Shown here piece after piece: positions 33,619-43,001 of a stretch of DNA of 64,000 bases; the first letter of the stretch is position 1, and each line of letters opens with the position of its first letter. Under the pieces are notes generated by a model, which had not been told where the DNA came from, did not search any database, and saw nothing but the letters and a program-made list of their open reading frames with translations. This stretch comes from Streptomyces sp. NBC_01669. GTDB taxonomy: Bacteria > Actinomycetota > Actinomycetes > Streptomycetales > Streptomycetaceae. The translations under genes and the position numbers were made by a program. The DNA lies in assembly GCF_026339735.1 (NCBI RefSeq), contig NZ_JAPEQG010000001.1, positions 1,798,001-1,862,000 on the forward strand, read 5' to 3'.

Positions 33619-34719
33619 GTGAACGACTTCCAGGCCATCGCGGACCGCGTCGAGATCGAGGCACTGCGCGGCGAGTTCACCGACGCGGCGATGATGCGCG
33701 ACCGACCCCGCCTGGCGTCGCTGTTCACACCGAACGGTGCCCTGCGCATGCCCAACATCCCCGCCGAGCAGGTCGGCCAAGAGGAGATCCGTGCCGGGGG
33801 CGAGCGGCTGCAGAGCCAGTGGGACTTCTTCGTACAGACCACACACCCCGGCACGATCCTGCTCGACGGCGACACCGCGACCGGCCGCGCCTACATCCAA
33901 GAACTCGCGCGCGCCCTCGACGGACGCCAGGGTCTGAACTACGCCGTCTACCACGACCGCTACCAGCGCACCGCGGATGGCTGGAAGTTCGCCGAGCGGG
34001 TGTACGAGGTCAGGTACCTCGACACCTCCCCGCTGGCGGGCACGGCGCCCCACGCGGCGCAGGGCTCAGGGACCAACCCGGCAGACGCCACGGCCACCCC
34101 GGCTCCGGCCGCATCCTTCGCCGACCCGGCATCGGTCGAACGACTGGAGCGGGTAGCCGCCGCGCTGCGTACCAACGGCTTCGCCGCCGAGATCCTCGAC
34201 GACGCCGCTGCCGCGCGCGCCCGCATCAAGGACCTGGTCCCCGAGGGCGCCAGCGTGCTCACCGGAGCCAGCGAGACCCTCCGACTGTCCGGCATCGACG
34301 AGGACATCAACACCGGCGGCCGGTACGACGCCATCAGGCCGCGCGTCCTGGCCATCGACCGTGCCACCGGCGCCGACGAGATCCGAAGGCTGGTCGCCAG
34401 CCCCGAATTCGTCGTCAACAGTGTCGCCGCGGTCACCGAGACCGGCTCGCTCGTTCTTGCCTCGGGCAGCGGCAGCCAACTCCCTGCCAACGCGGGCGGC
34501 GCCGCCCACGCGCTCTGGATCGTCGGCGCGCAGAAGGTGGTGCCTGACCTGCGCACAGCGCTGCGTCGCGTCGAGGAGCACGCCCTCCCGCTGGAGAACG
34601 CCCGCGCCCAGGCGGTGTACGGGATGCCCAGCGCCGTCAACCGCCTGCTCATCCTCAACGCGGAACCCCGCCCAGGGCGCGGCACCGTGCTGCTTCTCCG
34701 AGAGGCCATCGGATACTGA
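33619..34719 (+). CDS. SnoaL-like domain fused to LUD (LutC-type) domain
   Basis: A 366-residue two-domain protein. Residues 1-135 are NTF2/SnoaL-like (ALRGEFTDAAMMRDRPRLAS, HDRYQRTADGWKFAERVYEV). An Ala/Pro/Thr linker spans about 145-172. Residues 175-366 match the LUD fold of LutB/LutC lactate-utilisation proteins: ALRTNGFAAEILDDAAAARA, VPEGASVLTGASETLRLSGI, ETGSLVLASGSGSQLPANAG and IVGAQKVVPDLRTAL. It has no iron-sulfur motif. The GTG start follows GGAGAGGTG. Its promoter mirrors that of the ECF41 gene, so it is the likely main target. Activity unknown; a ligand-binding or redox role is only suggested by the parts. Confidence 0.8.
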   Translation: MNDFQAIADRVEIEALRGEFTDAAMMRDRPRLASLFTPNGALRMPNIPAEQVGQEEIRAGGERLQSQWDFFVQTTHPGTILLDGDTATGRAYIQELARALDGRQGLNYAVYHDRYQRTADGWKFAERVYEVRYLDTSPLAGTAPHAAQGSGTNPADATATPAPAASFADPASVERLERVAAALRTNGFAAEILDDAAAARARIKDLVPEGASVLTGASETLRLSGIDEDINTGGRYDAIRPRVLAIDRATGADEIRRLVASPEFVVNSVAAVTETGSLVLASGSGSQLPANAGGAAHALWIVGAQKVVPDLRTALRRVEEHALPLENARAQAVYGMPSAVNRLLILNAEPRPGRGTVLLLREAIGY

Positions 34720-34731
34720 CCCAAACACGCC

Positions 34732-35250
34732 CTAGAAGAGCGCCGGCGTGTCGCCCTCCGCGCCGTTCTCGAAGGCCAGCAGCCGCTGCTTGCGGTCGAG
34801 TCCGCCGCCGTAGCCGGTGAGGCCGCCCGACGCTCCGATGACCCGGTGGCAGGGGACGATGATCCCGACCGGGTTCTTGCCATTGGCGAGGCCCACAGCT
34901 CGTGAGGCACCCGGCTTGCCCAGGTTTTCGGCGAGTTCCCCGTACGAGCGCGTCTCGCCGTACGGGATCGCCTGGAGCTGTTCCCAGACGCTGCGCTGGA
35001 ACGGGGTGCCGTCCAGGTGCAGGGGCAGGTCGAACTCCCGCAGCTCGCCCGCGAAGTAGGCGTCCAGCTGGCGGATCGTCTCCGTGAAGGGGCGCGGGTC
35101 AAGGTCGCCGAAGGTTTCCTCCGGCGGGCGGTGCCGCTGCCCGGTCATGTAGAGGCCCGAGAGGACTCCGTCGGTGGCGACGAGGGTCAATGGCCCGTAC
35201 GGGCTGTCGACGACCGTGTGCTGCCGGGTCGGGGTGCGTGTCGCATTCAT
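34732..35250 (-). CDS. ogt: O6-alkylguanine-DNA alkyltransferase
   Basis: Suicidal repair protein that moves alkyl groups from O6-guanine to its own cysteine, 172 residues. The active site is VGIIVPCHRVIGASGGLTGY near residue 130 with the acceptor Cys in PCHRV; FQRSVWEQLQAIPYGETRSY near 85 and SRAVGLANGKNP complete the DNA-binding domain. It starts 12 bases after the stop of the upstream ada-alkA gene, so the two are cotranscribed. It converges with the SnoaL-LUD gene, only 12 bases away. N-terminal Ada-type domain is absent, as in Ogt. Confidence 0.93.
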   Translation of the reverse strand: MNATRTPTRQHTVVDSPYGPLTLVATDGVLSGLYMTGQRHRPPEETFGDLDPRPFTETIRQLDAYFAGELREFDLPLHLDGTPFQRSVWEQLQAIPYGETRSYGELAENLGKPGASRAVGLANGKNPVGIIVPCHRVIGASGGLTGYGGGLDRKQRLLAFENGAEGDTPALF

Positions 35251-35262
35251 GAGTGAACTACC

Positions 35263-36735
35263 TTATGCGGGAAGGTGGTTGATGGGGTGGTCGTCGACGG
35301 TCCACAGGTACTGGACCGCGTACGCCCGCCAGGGACGCCAGGCCGCCGCGCGTGCGGTGAGCGCCGCGGGGGTCGACGGGAGGCCGAGTTGCTCCGCCGC
35401 CCGCCGGATGCCGAGGTCGGTGGGGAGGAAGGCGTCCGGGTCGCCGAGCGCCCGCATCGCGATGACCTCGACGGTCCAGGGGCCGAAGCCGGGCAGTGTG
35501 ATCAGTTCGGCCCTGGTCCTCTCCCAGTCGGTGTCGGTGCCGAGTTGCAGCGAGCCGTCGGTGAGCGCGCCGACGAGGGTCGTGAGGGTGGTGCGACGGC
35601 TGCGCGGCAGCGCGAGCTGCTCGGGGTCGAGCCCGGCGAGCGCTTCCGGGGTCGGGAAGAGGTGGGTGAGACCGCCCTCGGGGTCGTCGACGGGGACGCC
35701 GTGGGCGGTGACCAGGCGGGCCGCGTGGGTGCGGGCGGCGGCGGTCGAGACCTGCTGGCCGAGCACCGCCCGTACGGCGAACTCCGCCCCGTCGACGGTA
35801 CGCGGCACCCGCCGCCCCGGCGCCTTGTCGACCAGCGGGGCGAGCAGCGGATCGGCCCGCAGCTGGTCGTCGACGGCCACCGGGTCGGCGTCCAGGTCGA
35901 GCAGCCAGCGGCAGCGGCTGATGGCGAGGGTGAGATCGCGAGGGTCGGTGAGCGAGAGCCGGCACGCGATGTGGTCGGGGCGCGGGGTGAGGGCGACGAT
36001 GCCGTGCCCGTACGGGAGGGTGAGCGTCCGGCGGTAGGCGCCGTCGCGCCACTCCTCGACGCCGGGGACCGCGGTCGCGGCGAGATGACCGAAGAGGTTG
36101 GAGGGATTGAGCGGGGCCCGGTAGGGCAGCCGAAGCGTTATCACTCCCGGCGTCGCCGGCGGTTTCGCGGACCGCGCGGCCCGGGTGCGCAGCTCGCTCG
36201 GCGCGAGCGCGAAGACCTCACGGACGGTGTCGTTGAAGGTACGGATGGACGAGAACCCGGCCGCGAACGCCACGTCGGCCATGGGGAGTTCGGTCGTCTC
36301 GATGAGCAGCCGGGCGGTCTGGGCGCGCTGGGCGCGGGCCAGGGCGAGCGGACCGGCACCCAGCTCGGCGAGCAGCTGCCGCTCGATCTGCCGGGCGGAG
36401 TAGCCGAGCCGCGCGGCCAGCCCCGGCACACCCTCGCGGTCGACGACCCCGTCCCCGATGAGCCGCATCGCACGGGCGACGGAGTCGGCGCGGGCGTTCC
36501 ACTCCGGGGAGCCGGGGCTGGTGTCCGGCCGGCACCGCTTGCACGCCCGGAAACCGGCCTGCTGGCAGGCGGCGGCACTGGGGTAGAAGGTCATGTTCTC
36601 GACCTTGGGCGGCACGACGGGGCAGCTCGGACGGCAGTAGATCCGGGTGGTCAGGACCGCCGTGAAGAACCAGCCGTCGAAGCGGGCGTCCTTGGACTGG
36701 ACGGCCCGTACGCAGCGCTCGGTGTCGGTGTACAT
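35263..36735 (-). CDS. Ada regulator fused to AlkA 3-methyladenine DNA glycosylase
   Basis: Bifunctional alkylation-damage protein of 490 residues. Residues 1-75 are the Ada zinc domain with CRPSC and CKRC cysteines (YCRPSCPVVPPKVENMTFYP; RACKRCRPDTSPG), where a Cys accepts methyl from phosphotriesters. Residues 85-190 form an AraC helix-turn-helix (LAARLGYSARQIERQLLAEL; ADVAFAAGFSSIRTFNDTVR). From about 200 the AlkA domain follows, with LGQQVSTAAARTHAARLVTA, the HhH element LITLPGFGPWTVEVIAMRAL and the catalytic Asp in DAFLPTDLGIRRA. Methylated Ada would activate this gene and ogt. Actinobacterial fusions of this kind are known. Confidence 0.93.
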   Translation of the reverse strand: MYTDTERCVRAVQSKDARFDGWFFTAVLTTRIYCRPSCPVVPPKVENMTFYPSAAACQQAGFRACKRCRPDTSPGSPEWNARADSVARAMRLIGDGVVDREGVPGLAARLGYSARQIERQLLAELGAGPLALARAQRAQTARLLIETTELPMADVAFAAGFSSIRTFNDTVREVFALAPSELRTRAARSAKPPATPGVITLRLPYRAPLNPSNLFGHLAATAVPGVEEWRDGAYRRTLTLPYGHGIVALTPRPDHIACRLSLTDPRDLTLAISRCRWLLDLDADPVAVDDQLRADPLLAPLVDKAPGRRVPRTVDGAEFAVRAVLGQQVSTAAARTHAARLVTAHGVPVDDPEGGLTHLFPTPEALAGLDPEQLALPRSRRTTLTTLVGALTDGSLQLGTDTDWERTRAELITLPGFGPWTVEVIAMRALGDPDAFLPTDLGIRRAAEQLGLPSTPAALTARAAAWRPWRAYAVQYLWTVDDHPINHLPA

Positions 36736-36785
36736 GGCTCAAGCATGAGCCACCCGGCGCACGCCCGGCTGGCGGAAATCCGACA

Positions 36786-37331
36786 TCAGCCTTGCGCTGC
36801 CAGGGCCTCTTCGAACTCCGCGTACGCATGTGCGTCGAACAGCACGAAACGCACCTCCTCCACCGGAGCCCCAGCCTCGGCCAGGACCGTTCGAACGGCG
36901 ATCCGCGCGCCGTCGTCCAGGGGCCAGCCGTAGATACCGGTCGAGATGGCGGGGAAGGCGACGGTCCGCGCACCCAGCTCGGCGGCCACCCGCAGTGATT
37001 CCCGGTAGCAGGAGGCCAGCAGCGCGGAGCGGTCCTCGGTGCTGCTCCACACCGGCCCGACCGTATGGATCACCCACTGGGCGTCGAGCTTCCCGGCTGT
37101 GGTCGCTACCGCCTGACCGGTCCGCAGCCCTTTTCCGTACTGCGAGGCGCGCAGTTCGCGGCAGGCGGCGAGGATCTCCGGGCCGCCGCGCCGATGGATC
37201 GCGCCGTCGACTCCGCCGCCGCCGAGCAGTGAGGAGTTCGCGGCATTGACGATGGCGTCGACGGACTGCTGGGTGATGTCACCGCGGACCAGGGTGACGG
37301 TGACGGCCGAGGGTGTGCGCATGTCGGCCAT
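36786..37331 (-). CDS. Macrodomain O-acetyl-ADP-ribose deacetylase
   Basis: A 181-residue macrodomain of the YmdB type that hydrolyses O-acetyl-ADP-ribose or mono-ADP-ribose. Family text: [40 protein letters not shown] near residue 35 (distal ribose loop), [12 protein letters not shown] near 85 and [20 protein letters not shown] near 125 (diphosphate loop). Start is uncertain among ATGs at 37334, 37331 and 37322; the longer open frame to 37637 has no support. It lies 50 bases downstream... in genome order upstream of the ada-alkA start is its own stop, so on the minus strand it precedes ada-alkA and may be cotranscribed with the repair genes. Confidence 0.9.
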   Translation of the reverse strand: MADMRTPSAVTVTLVRGDITQQSVDAIVNAANSSLLGGGGVDGAIHRRGGPEILAACRELRASQYGKGLRTGQAVATTAGKLDAQWVIHTVGPVWSSTEDRSALLASCYRESLRVAAELGARTVAFPAISTGIYGWPLDDGARIAVRTVLAEAGAPVEEVRFVLFDAHAYAEFEEALAAQG

Positions 37332-37659
37332 CATGCCGCGACCGGGCGGCCCGGTGGTCTCAAACCGCCCGGAGCCGTCGCGAGACGTGAACGCGCCGCA
37401 CGCGATGTCGCCGAACGGGGAGCGGATGAGGGCGCCCGGTGAAGCGTCTCCCCGCGGCAACTGCCGGCCGGACCGCGCATATCCGCGTGGCGGATATTTG
37501 CCGTGGCCAGTCTCCGCCACGACATGACGGCATCTGTTGGATCTTCGGCGGATAGTCTCTCGGCCGCACACCACTCTTCCGCGCGGGGCAACCGGGACTG
37601 CCGACTGCACGCTGGAGAGAGTTGCTTGTCCGTGCAATGCCTATGGGTTGTGGGGTGGG
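37332..37659. promoter_or_regulatory. Divergent control region with an ATATCCGC palindrome
   Basis: This 328-base gap separates the macrodomain gene from the TrmB/LuxR-type regulator. It carries a perfect inverted repeat, ATATCCGC-GTG-GCGGATAT at 37479-37497, and a half-site GGCGGATA near 37545. Either regulator autocontrol or control of the repair genes is possible. I see no gene in it. Confidence 0.5.
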
Positions 37660-38631
37660 ATGCTCGAAGCGATCGGGATCGGAGCTGCCGAGGAGAGTCT
37701 GTACGTGGCACTCCTCACCGGGCCCGCCGTCGGTGCGGCCGAGCTGGCGGACCGCACCGGATTGCCCTTGCCGGAGGTGACCGCGGGTCTTGCCGCACTG
37801 GAGTCCAGAGGCCTGATGACACTCCACCCCGGCCGACGCCGCGCCCTGCGCGCCGCGCCGCCGGACATCACGCTGAACCTGCTGGTCCTTCAGCACATCG
37901 ACCACCTGCGCAAAGTACAGCTCGCCGTCGCCCAGCTCGCCCGCGGCCACCAGGGCGACGACCTCTCTGGCGGCGCCACCGAGACGATCGAGGTCATCGA
38001 GGGCACAGCCGCCATCGCCGAGCGGTTCGCCCAGATCCAGCGAACAGCGTGCGAAACGATCCGCGCCTTGACCTCCGGTCCCGCCGTTGCCGTCCCGGCC
38101 GCCGCGAATCGCGGTCAACGCGACGCCATGCGCGCTGGTGTGCGGTACCAGGTCATCTACGAACGAGCCTCCCTGGACCTGGATAGCCGGGAGGCACCGC
38201 TGCTGCTCGACGAATGGGCCGCACTGGGCGAGGAGATGCGGGTGGCGGTCGATGTGCCGCTCAAGATAGTCATCGCCGACGACCGGCTGGCTCTCGTCGT
38301 ACCGCGAGAACACCCGCGCGGCGAACCGATTGCCCTGGTCACGCGCATCCCTGCCCTGCTCGAGGCCCTCGGCTGGATCTTCCGCAGGATCTGGGAGTCC
38401 GCCGTACCGGTGCGTGCCGTGCCGACGACAGCATCCGACGGCCCTCTGTCGGCCGACGACCGGCGCCTGCTCTCGCTGCTGCTTGCCGGATACACCGATC
38501 AGACGATCGCCTCTCAGCTGGGCGTGAGCAAACGCACCGTCCACCGACGGGTTCAGCGGCTGCTTGCCCTCGCGGGAGTGCAGACCCGGCTTCAACTCGG
38601 CTGGCAAGCAGCTCGCCGCGACTGGCTCTGA
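37660..38631 (+). CDS. TrmB-like/LuxR-type hybrid transcriptional regulator
   Basis: A 323-residue regulator with DNA-binding text at both ends. Residues 1-65 are a winged helix of TrmB/HVO type (AIGIGAAEESLYVALLTGPA; ADRTGLPLPEVTAGLAALES with RGLM). The middle resembles the phospholipase-D-like TrmB sensor (VRYQVIYERASLDLDSREAP). The last 70 residues are a LuxR-type helix-turn-helix (LLLAGYTDQTIASQLGVSKR then TVHRRVQRLLALAGVQTRLQ). ATG 37660 (MLEAIGIG) is preferred to 37537. The adjacent S8 protease gene is the probable target, being 171 bases downstream on the same strand. TGTCA-N6-TGACA at 38695-38710 lies in that gap and could be its operator. Confidence 0.8.
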   Translation: MLEAIGIGAAEESLYVALLTGPAVGAAELADRTGLPLPEVTAGLAALESRGLMTLHPGRRRALRAAPPDITLNLLVLQHIDHLRKVQLAVAQLARGHQGDDLSGGATETIEVIEGTAAIAERFAQIQRTACETIRALTSGPAVAVPAAANRGQRDAMRAGVRYQVIYERASLDLDSREAPLLLDEWAALGEEMRVAVDVPLKIVIADDRLALVVPREHPRGEPIALVTRIPALLEALGWIFRRIWESAVPVRAVPTTASDGPLSADDRRLLSLLLAGYTDQTIASQLGVSKRTVHRRVQRLLALAGVQTRLQLGWQAARRDWL

Positions 38632-38802
38632 CGCCGCCGACCAAGCCAAAAGCCTCCCCCGACCATGCGAGGGGCGACCAGCCCGTCGTACGGCTGTCAA
38701 ATTAGTGACAAGTCATCAAACCGCCAGTTCTCCACACTGATCAGCGCTCTTCACCGATGACATGGTGTCGATGTTCGAATGCCCCCGAGCAGAAGGACGC
38801 TG

Positions 38803-41800
38803 ATGTTCCGTCATCATGTCGACAACACCTCGCGCAGATCCCGGCTGATCACCGCGGCGACAGCCGCCGCCCTGTTCACCAGCGGCTGCCTGTCCCTGAC
38901 GTCCATACCGGCCAAGGCCGATACTGCCCCCGCCCGCCCCGGCGCCGCGCCACTGTTCTCCACCGGAGCCGCCTCCGGTCCGGGCTCCTCCACCGTCACT
39001 CTCGTGACCGGCGACCGAGTCGCCTTCATCGGACGCGGGACGAAGGTCCAGGTGACCGGCGTCACCCCGGCACCGGACCGGGAGCGCATCGGATTCACCC
39101 GCTACCACATGAACGGGCACGAGTATGTGATGCCCACCGACGCCGAGGAACTGGTGAACCGCGGCACGGTGGACGAGGCCCTGTTCGATGTCACCGGACT
39201 GGTGGCGCTCGGCGGTGACGACAAGCACAGCAGCACCGTCCCGGTCCTCGCCGCCGGGCCCGGCGGCGGCCGCGACGGCATGGGCGGCACCGCCTTGCGT
39301 TCCGCGCCCGCCGGCACCAAGGTCACCCGCTCGCTCCCGCGGCTCGGAATCACCGCGCTGAGCGTCGACAAGGACAGGGCCGCGACCGCCTGGAACCGGC
39401 TCACGGGCAGCGGCACCGGGAAGGCCCGTACCGCACGCGCCGCCGCCCGGCGGCTGTGGCTCAACGGCAAGGTGAAGACGACCCTCGACGTCAGCGTCCC
39501 GCAGATCGGCGCACCCGAGGCGTGGAAGTCCGGCCTCACCGGAAAGGGCGTCAAGGTCGCGGTGCTCGACACCGGCTACGACACCGGGCACCCCGACCTG
39601 GCCGGCCGGGTCACCGGCTCGAAGAACTTCACCTCCGCGACGAGCATCCAGGACCGCAACGGCCACGGCACTCACGTGTCCTCGACCATCGCCGGCTCCG
39701 GCGCGGCCTCCGGCGGGCGGTTGAAGGGCGTCGCCCCGGACGTCTCCTTGATCGAGGGCAAGGTCCTGGACGACAACGGCAGCGGCTACACCGACTGGAT
39801 CCTGGCCGGCATGGACTGGGCCGTGGCCCAGGGCGCCGACGTCGTCAGCATGAGCCTCGGCAGCAACGCGAAGACCGACGGCACCGATGTTCTGTCGGCC
39901 GCCGTGAACAGGCTCTCGGCGGAATCCGACAGCCTGTTCGTGGTCGCCGCCGGTAACTCCGGCGCCGCCTACACGGTCGGCGCCCCCGGCGCCGCCGACT
40001 CGGCCCTGACCGTCGGCTCGGTCACCAAGCAGGACGCCGTGTCCTCGTTCTCCTCTCGCGGTCCCCGCTTCGGCGACGACGCGATCAAACCCGAGATAGC
40101 CGCCCCCGGCACCGGCATCGTCGCCGCCCGGGCTGCCGGCACGCTCGCCGCGGAGTCCGTGAACAGCTCGTACGCCAAGCTGTCCGGCACCTCGATGGCT
40201 ACACCGCACGTCGCGGGTGCCGCTGCCATCGTCAAGCAGGCACACCCCGAGTGGACCGGTGAACAGCTCAAGGCGGCTCTCGTAGCAGCGTCCGACGGGG
40301 TCGAGCAGGCGGGCGTCTTCGACGTCGGCGCCGGCCGCGTCGACATCCCTGCCACGCTGAACGGCCGAGTCTCGGCGGAGCCCGCCGTGCTGCAGACCGT
40401 CAAGGCCGCCCAGCCGGTCGCGAGCAGCAGTCCGACGGTGCGCCGGGTCACTTATACCAACCGCTCGGACCACGCCATTCAGCTGAACGTCCGGGAAGAG
40501 GCCACGGGCCCCGACGGCAGCACCGCACCTGCCGCGCTCGCTGTCCTCGACAAGAACCACCTGGACATCCCGGCACACGGCAGCGGCACCGTGAACCTGA
40601 CCCTGGCCCCGGCCGCCGCGGTGAAGAGCGGCGCCTACAGCGGCATCGTCTCCGCCTCCGGCAGTGGGCAGAGCATACGAACCCCGTTCGCGCTCACGGT
40701 CGCGCACACCACCCATAACCTCACCCTGACAGGCGCCGACAACCGCCCGGGCGTGGACAAGAGCACGACCAGCGCACTGGTCCAGAACACGTCGACCGGT
40801 GATTCCGTACGAATCTCCCTCGCCCCCGGGAAGACGAAGCAGCTCGCCCTGCCGGCGGGTGACTACCGCGTCTTCGGCCTCGTCTGGGAGCAGCGTCTCA
40901 GCGGCACCACCGAGGTCGCCACCGCGGCCGTGCACTACGCCTACCAGGTGTCCTTGGACAGCGACCGCACGGTGGCCGTCGACATCGCGGACGCGAAGCC
41001 GGTGGCACTCGGCGTCGACCGCGACGACGCCGTCTCCACCACCTATGCCGGCACCGGACTGGTCTCCACGGTCGGCGGTTCATCGGGCAGCGCCACCACC
41101 GGCCTGATCGCCCCGCTGAACGCCAATGCCCACTCGGTCTACGCGGTCGCCAGCACCGGTCCCGAGATGCCCGGCTTCAGCTTCTTCGGCGCCGGCAGCT
41201 TCCAGCAGCCCTGGGTCACCGCCCGGGACACCTCCACCAGCAAACCGATCGATGTACAGATCAACCCCTACTACTTCGCCGGCTGGTTCGGCGACGTCTC
41301 CGGCGCCGTGGTCGACGTCGCCAACGGGGCCGACATCAGCGGCCAGGACCTGAAGGGCAAGGTCGTACTCTTCGAGCCCGGCTTCATCGACCCCACCGCC
41401 GTGCGCACCGCCCGCTACAACGCCATCAAGGCCGCCGGCGCCGCGGTGATCGTCGTCAGCGGGTACATCAGCGGCTCCCAGCCCACCGACCCGATCCTGT
41501 CCATCGACGTGGCCAACACCAAGCGGCTGCGCGCGCTGCTCGCAGCCGGGCCGCTGGCGCTACGGTTGACGGGCACCACGGGCAGCGCGTACCACTACCT
41601 GACCTTCCACCAGGTCGACGGCCGGGTCCCGGCCGGTGCCCGGTGGACGGACCGGACCAGCGACCTCGCCAAGGTCCGCACCACTGCCTGGGCGCCGGGG
41701 TACCCGAACGACATCAAGGGACTGTACGGCTGGATCGAGCACAACGGCCTGGTCTGGCTGCAGCAGCACACCGCGACGCGCTCGCCGATCGCCACCGATC

Positions 41801-42654
41801 TCTATCTGACCCCGGACGTGCCATGGTCCACGGCGACGTTCCACATCCTGGACGCCGAGGGCGCCACGGTGGGCGCGCAGTACACCGAGCCCACCGAGTA
41901 CCAGGTCGGAAAGAGCTACTCCAACGAGTGGTTGAAGGCACCGTTCAACCCCTCACTGTCGGTGCGCGACTCGAAGGGCGAGCCGCAGGTGGCACGTACC
42001 GGTGACGACCTGTCGATCGAACTGCCGATGTTCTCCGACGCCGCCGGCCACCGCTCCGACAACATGTCGGGCATGGACAGCGGCAGCACAGTGCTGACCC
42101 GGGACGACGGCACCCCTGTCGCGGACAACAACGTGCCCGGCAAGGGCGAGTTCAGGCTCTCACCGGACGACAAATGGTACCGCTTGAAGATTGCCGCGCA
42201 CCGGGACGGCGGCCCGGAGCTGGGAAGTCACTGGCCGATGTCCGACTCGGTGACCGACGAGTGGCGCTTCCGCTCCGGGCACACGGACACCGACCGGCCG
42301 AAGGCCGCCTCGCTGCTGGACCTCCGCTACGATCTGCCGCTCGACGGACTGGAGGAAATCGAGATCGGTAAGCCGGCCACATTCCATGTGTCCGTCGCCA
42401 GGCAGACCGGTTCGACCGGCGCACCGGTGACGAAGGTCGGCATGGACTACTCGGTGGATGGCGGTACGACCTGGACCGCGGCATCGGTCCGGGCCGACGG
42501 CGACCGCTGGGCGGTGGAGATCCCGGCCCTCGCCCAGGGCCGCGTCGCGCTCCGTACCCATGCGGTGGCCGCCGACGGCAGCGAGGTGACGGAGACCGTC
42601 CGCAAGGCGTTCGAGGTCGGCTGCGTCGAGTACTGGTGCGGACACGTCGGCTGA
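38803..42654 (+). CDS. Very large secreted S8 subtilisin-like protease
   Basis: Extracellular serine protease of 1283 residues. Signal peptide at 1-45 (RRSRLITAATAAALFTSGCL, cleavage likely after AKA). A prodomain of about 180 residues contains TVTLVTGDRVAFIGRGTKVQ. The catalytic domain is near 225-500 with Asp in VAVLDTGYDTGHPDLAG, His in DRNGHGTHVSSTIAG, Asn region VVAAGNSGAAY and Ser in LSGTSMATPHVAGAAAIVKQ. The remaining 780 residues hold beta-rich repeats and a protease-associated-like insert (GQDLKGKVVLFEPG), then DYSVDGGTTWTAASVRADG near the end. ATG 38803 follows AGAAGGA. It is preceded by the TrmB/LuxR regulator and ended by a perfect terminator. Likely a nutrient or developmental protease. 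Confidence 0.9.
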   Translation: MFRHHVDNTSRRSRLITAATAAALFTSGCLSLTSIPAKADTAPARPGAAPLFSTGAASGPGSSTVTLVTGDRVAFIGRGTKVQVTGVTPAPDRERIGFTRYHMNGHEYVMPTDAEELVNRGTVDEALFDVTGLVALGGDDKHSSTVPVLAAGPGGGRDGMGGTALRSAPAGTKVTRSLPRLGITALSVDKDRAATAWNRLTGSGTGKARTARAAARRLWLNGKVKTTLDVSVPQIGAPEAWKSGLTGKGVKVAVLDTGYDTGHPDLAGRVTGSKNFTSATSIQDRNGHGTHVSSTIAGSGAASGGRLKGVAPDVSLIEGKVLDDNGSGYTDWILAGMDWAVAQGADVVSMSLGSNAKTDGTDVLSAAVNRLSAESDSLFVVAAGNSGAAYTVGAPGAADSALTVGSVTKQDAVSSFSSRGPRFGDDAIKPEIAAPGTGIVAARAAGTLAAESVNSSYAKLSGTSMATPHVAGAAAIVKQAHPEWTGEQLKAALVAASDGVEQAGVFDVGAGRVDIPATLNGRVSAEPAVLQTVKAAQPVASSSPTVRRVTYTNRSDHAIQLNVREEATGPDGSTAPAALAVLDKNHLDIPAHGSGTVNLTLAPAAAVKSGAYSGIVSASGSGQSIRTPFALTVAHTTHNLTLTGADNRPGVDKSTTSALVQNTSTGDSVRISLAPGKTKQLALPAGDYRVFGLVWEQRLSGTTEVATAAVHYAYQVSLDSDRTVAVDIADAKPVALGVDRDDAVSTTYAGTGLVSTVGGSSGSATTGLIAPLNANAHSVYAVASTGPEMPGFSFFGAGSFQQPWVTARDTSTSKPIDVQINPYYFAGWFGDVSGAVVDVANGADISGQDLKGKVVLFEPGFIDPTAVRTARYNAIKAAGAAVIVVSGYISGSQPTDPILSIDVANTKRLRALLAAGPLALRLTGTTGSAYHYLTFHQVDGRVPAGARWTDRTSDLAKVRTTAWAPGYPNDIKGLYGWIEHNGLVWLQQHTATRSPIATDLYLTPDVPWSTATFHILDAEGATVGAQYTEPTEYQVGKSYSNEWLKAPFNPSLSVRDSKGEPQVARTGDDLSIELPMFSDAAGHRSDNMSGMDSGSTVLTRDDGTPVADNNVPGKGEFRLSPDDKWYRLKIAAHRDGGPELGSHWPMSDSVTDEWRFRSGHTDTDRPKAASLLDLRYDLPLDGLEEIEIGKPATFHVSVARQTGSTGAPVTKVGMDYSVDGGTTWTAASVRADGDRWAVEIPALAQGRVALRTHAVAADGSEVTETVRKAFEVGCVEYWCGHVG

Positions 42655-42672
42655 CGATCCCGCTCCTGACCG

Positions 42673-42704
42673 CGGCCCGCCGCCCGAACCCGGGCGGCGG
42701 GCCG
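42673..42704 (+). terminator. Terminator after the S8 protease
   Basis: CGGCCCGCCGCCCG and CGGGCGGCGGGCCG form a perfect 14-bp stem with a four-base loop, 18 bases after the stop codon. The next 297 bases up to 43001 contain no gene that I can support. Confidence 0.9.
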
Positions 42705-43001
42705 CCCAGCTCTCCCGCCCTCCGTCCCGGGCCCGCTCTTGCGGTGGGGCACGGCCCCGGCCCCGGCTCCGGGGAGACCGTCATGGCCATTGCCTCGGCC
42801 GGTGCTCCGCCGGTTCACCGAAGCCGACGGGGACGGGGTGGGCCCCAACCCCCAGCCTCCGCCGGCACTCGGGGCGCTGCACGGAGGCCCAACGACGACC
42901 AAGGGGCGCGAAGCCTCACGCACACCGGTTTCGGGTGCCCGCAGCCCAGAACCCGTACCCGTCGGCACGTTGATTGCCCGGGGCTGCCCCGTCCCGCCGT
43001 C

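Noticed and set aside
38716..40935. 739-residue antisense ORF over the protease
   Set aside because: Gly/Ala/Asp-rich shadow frame; sense strand has clear catalytic triad.
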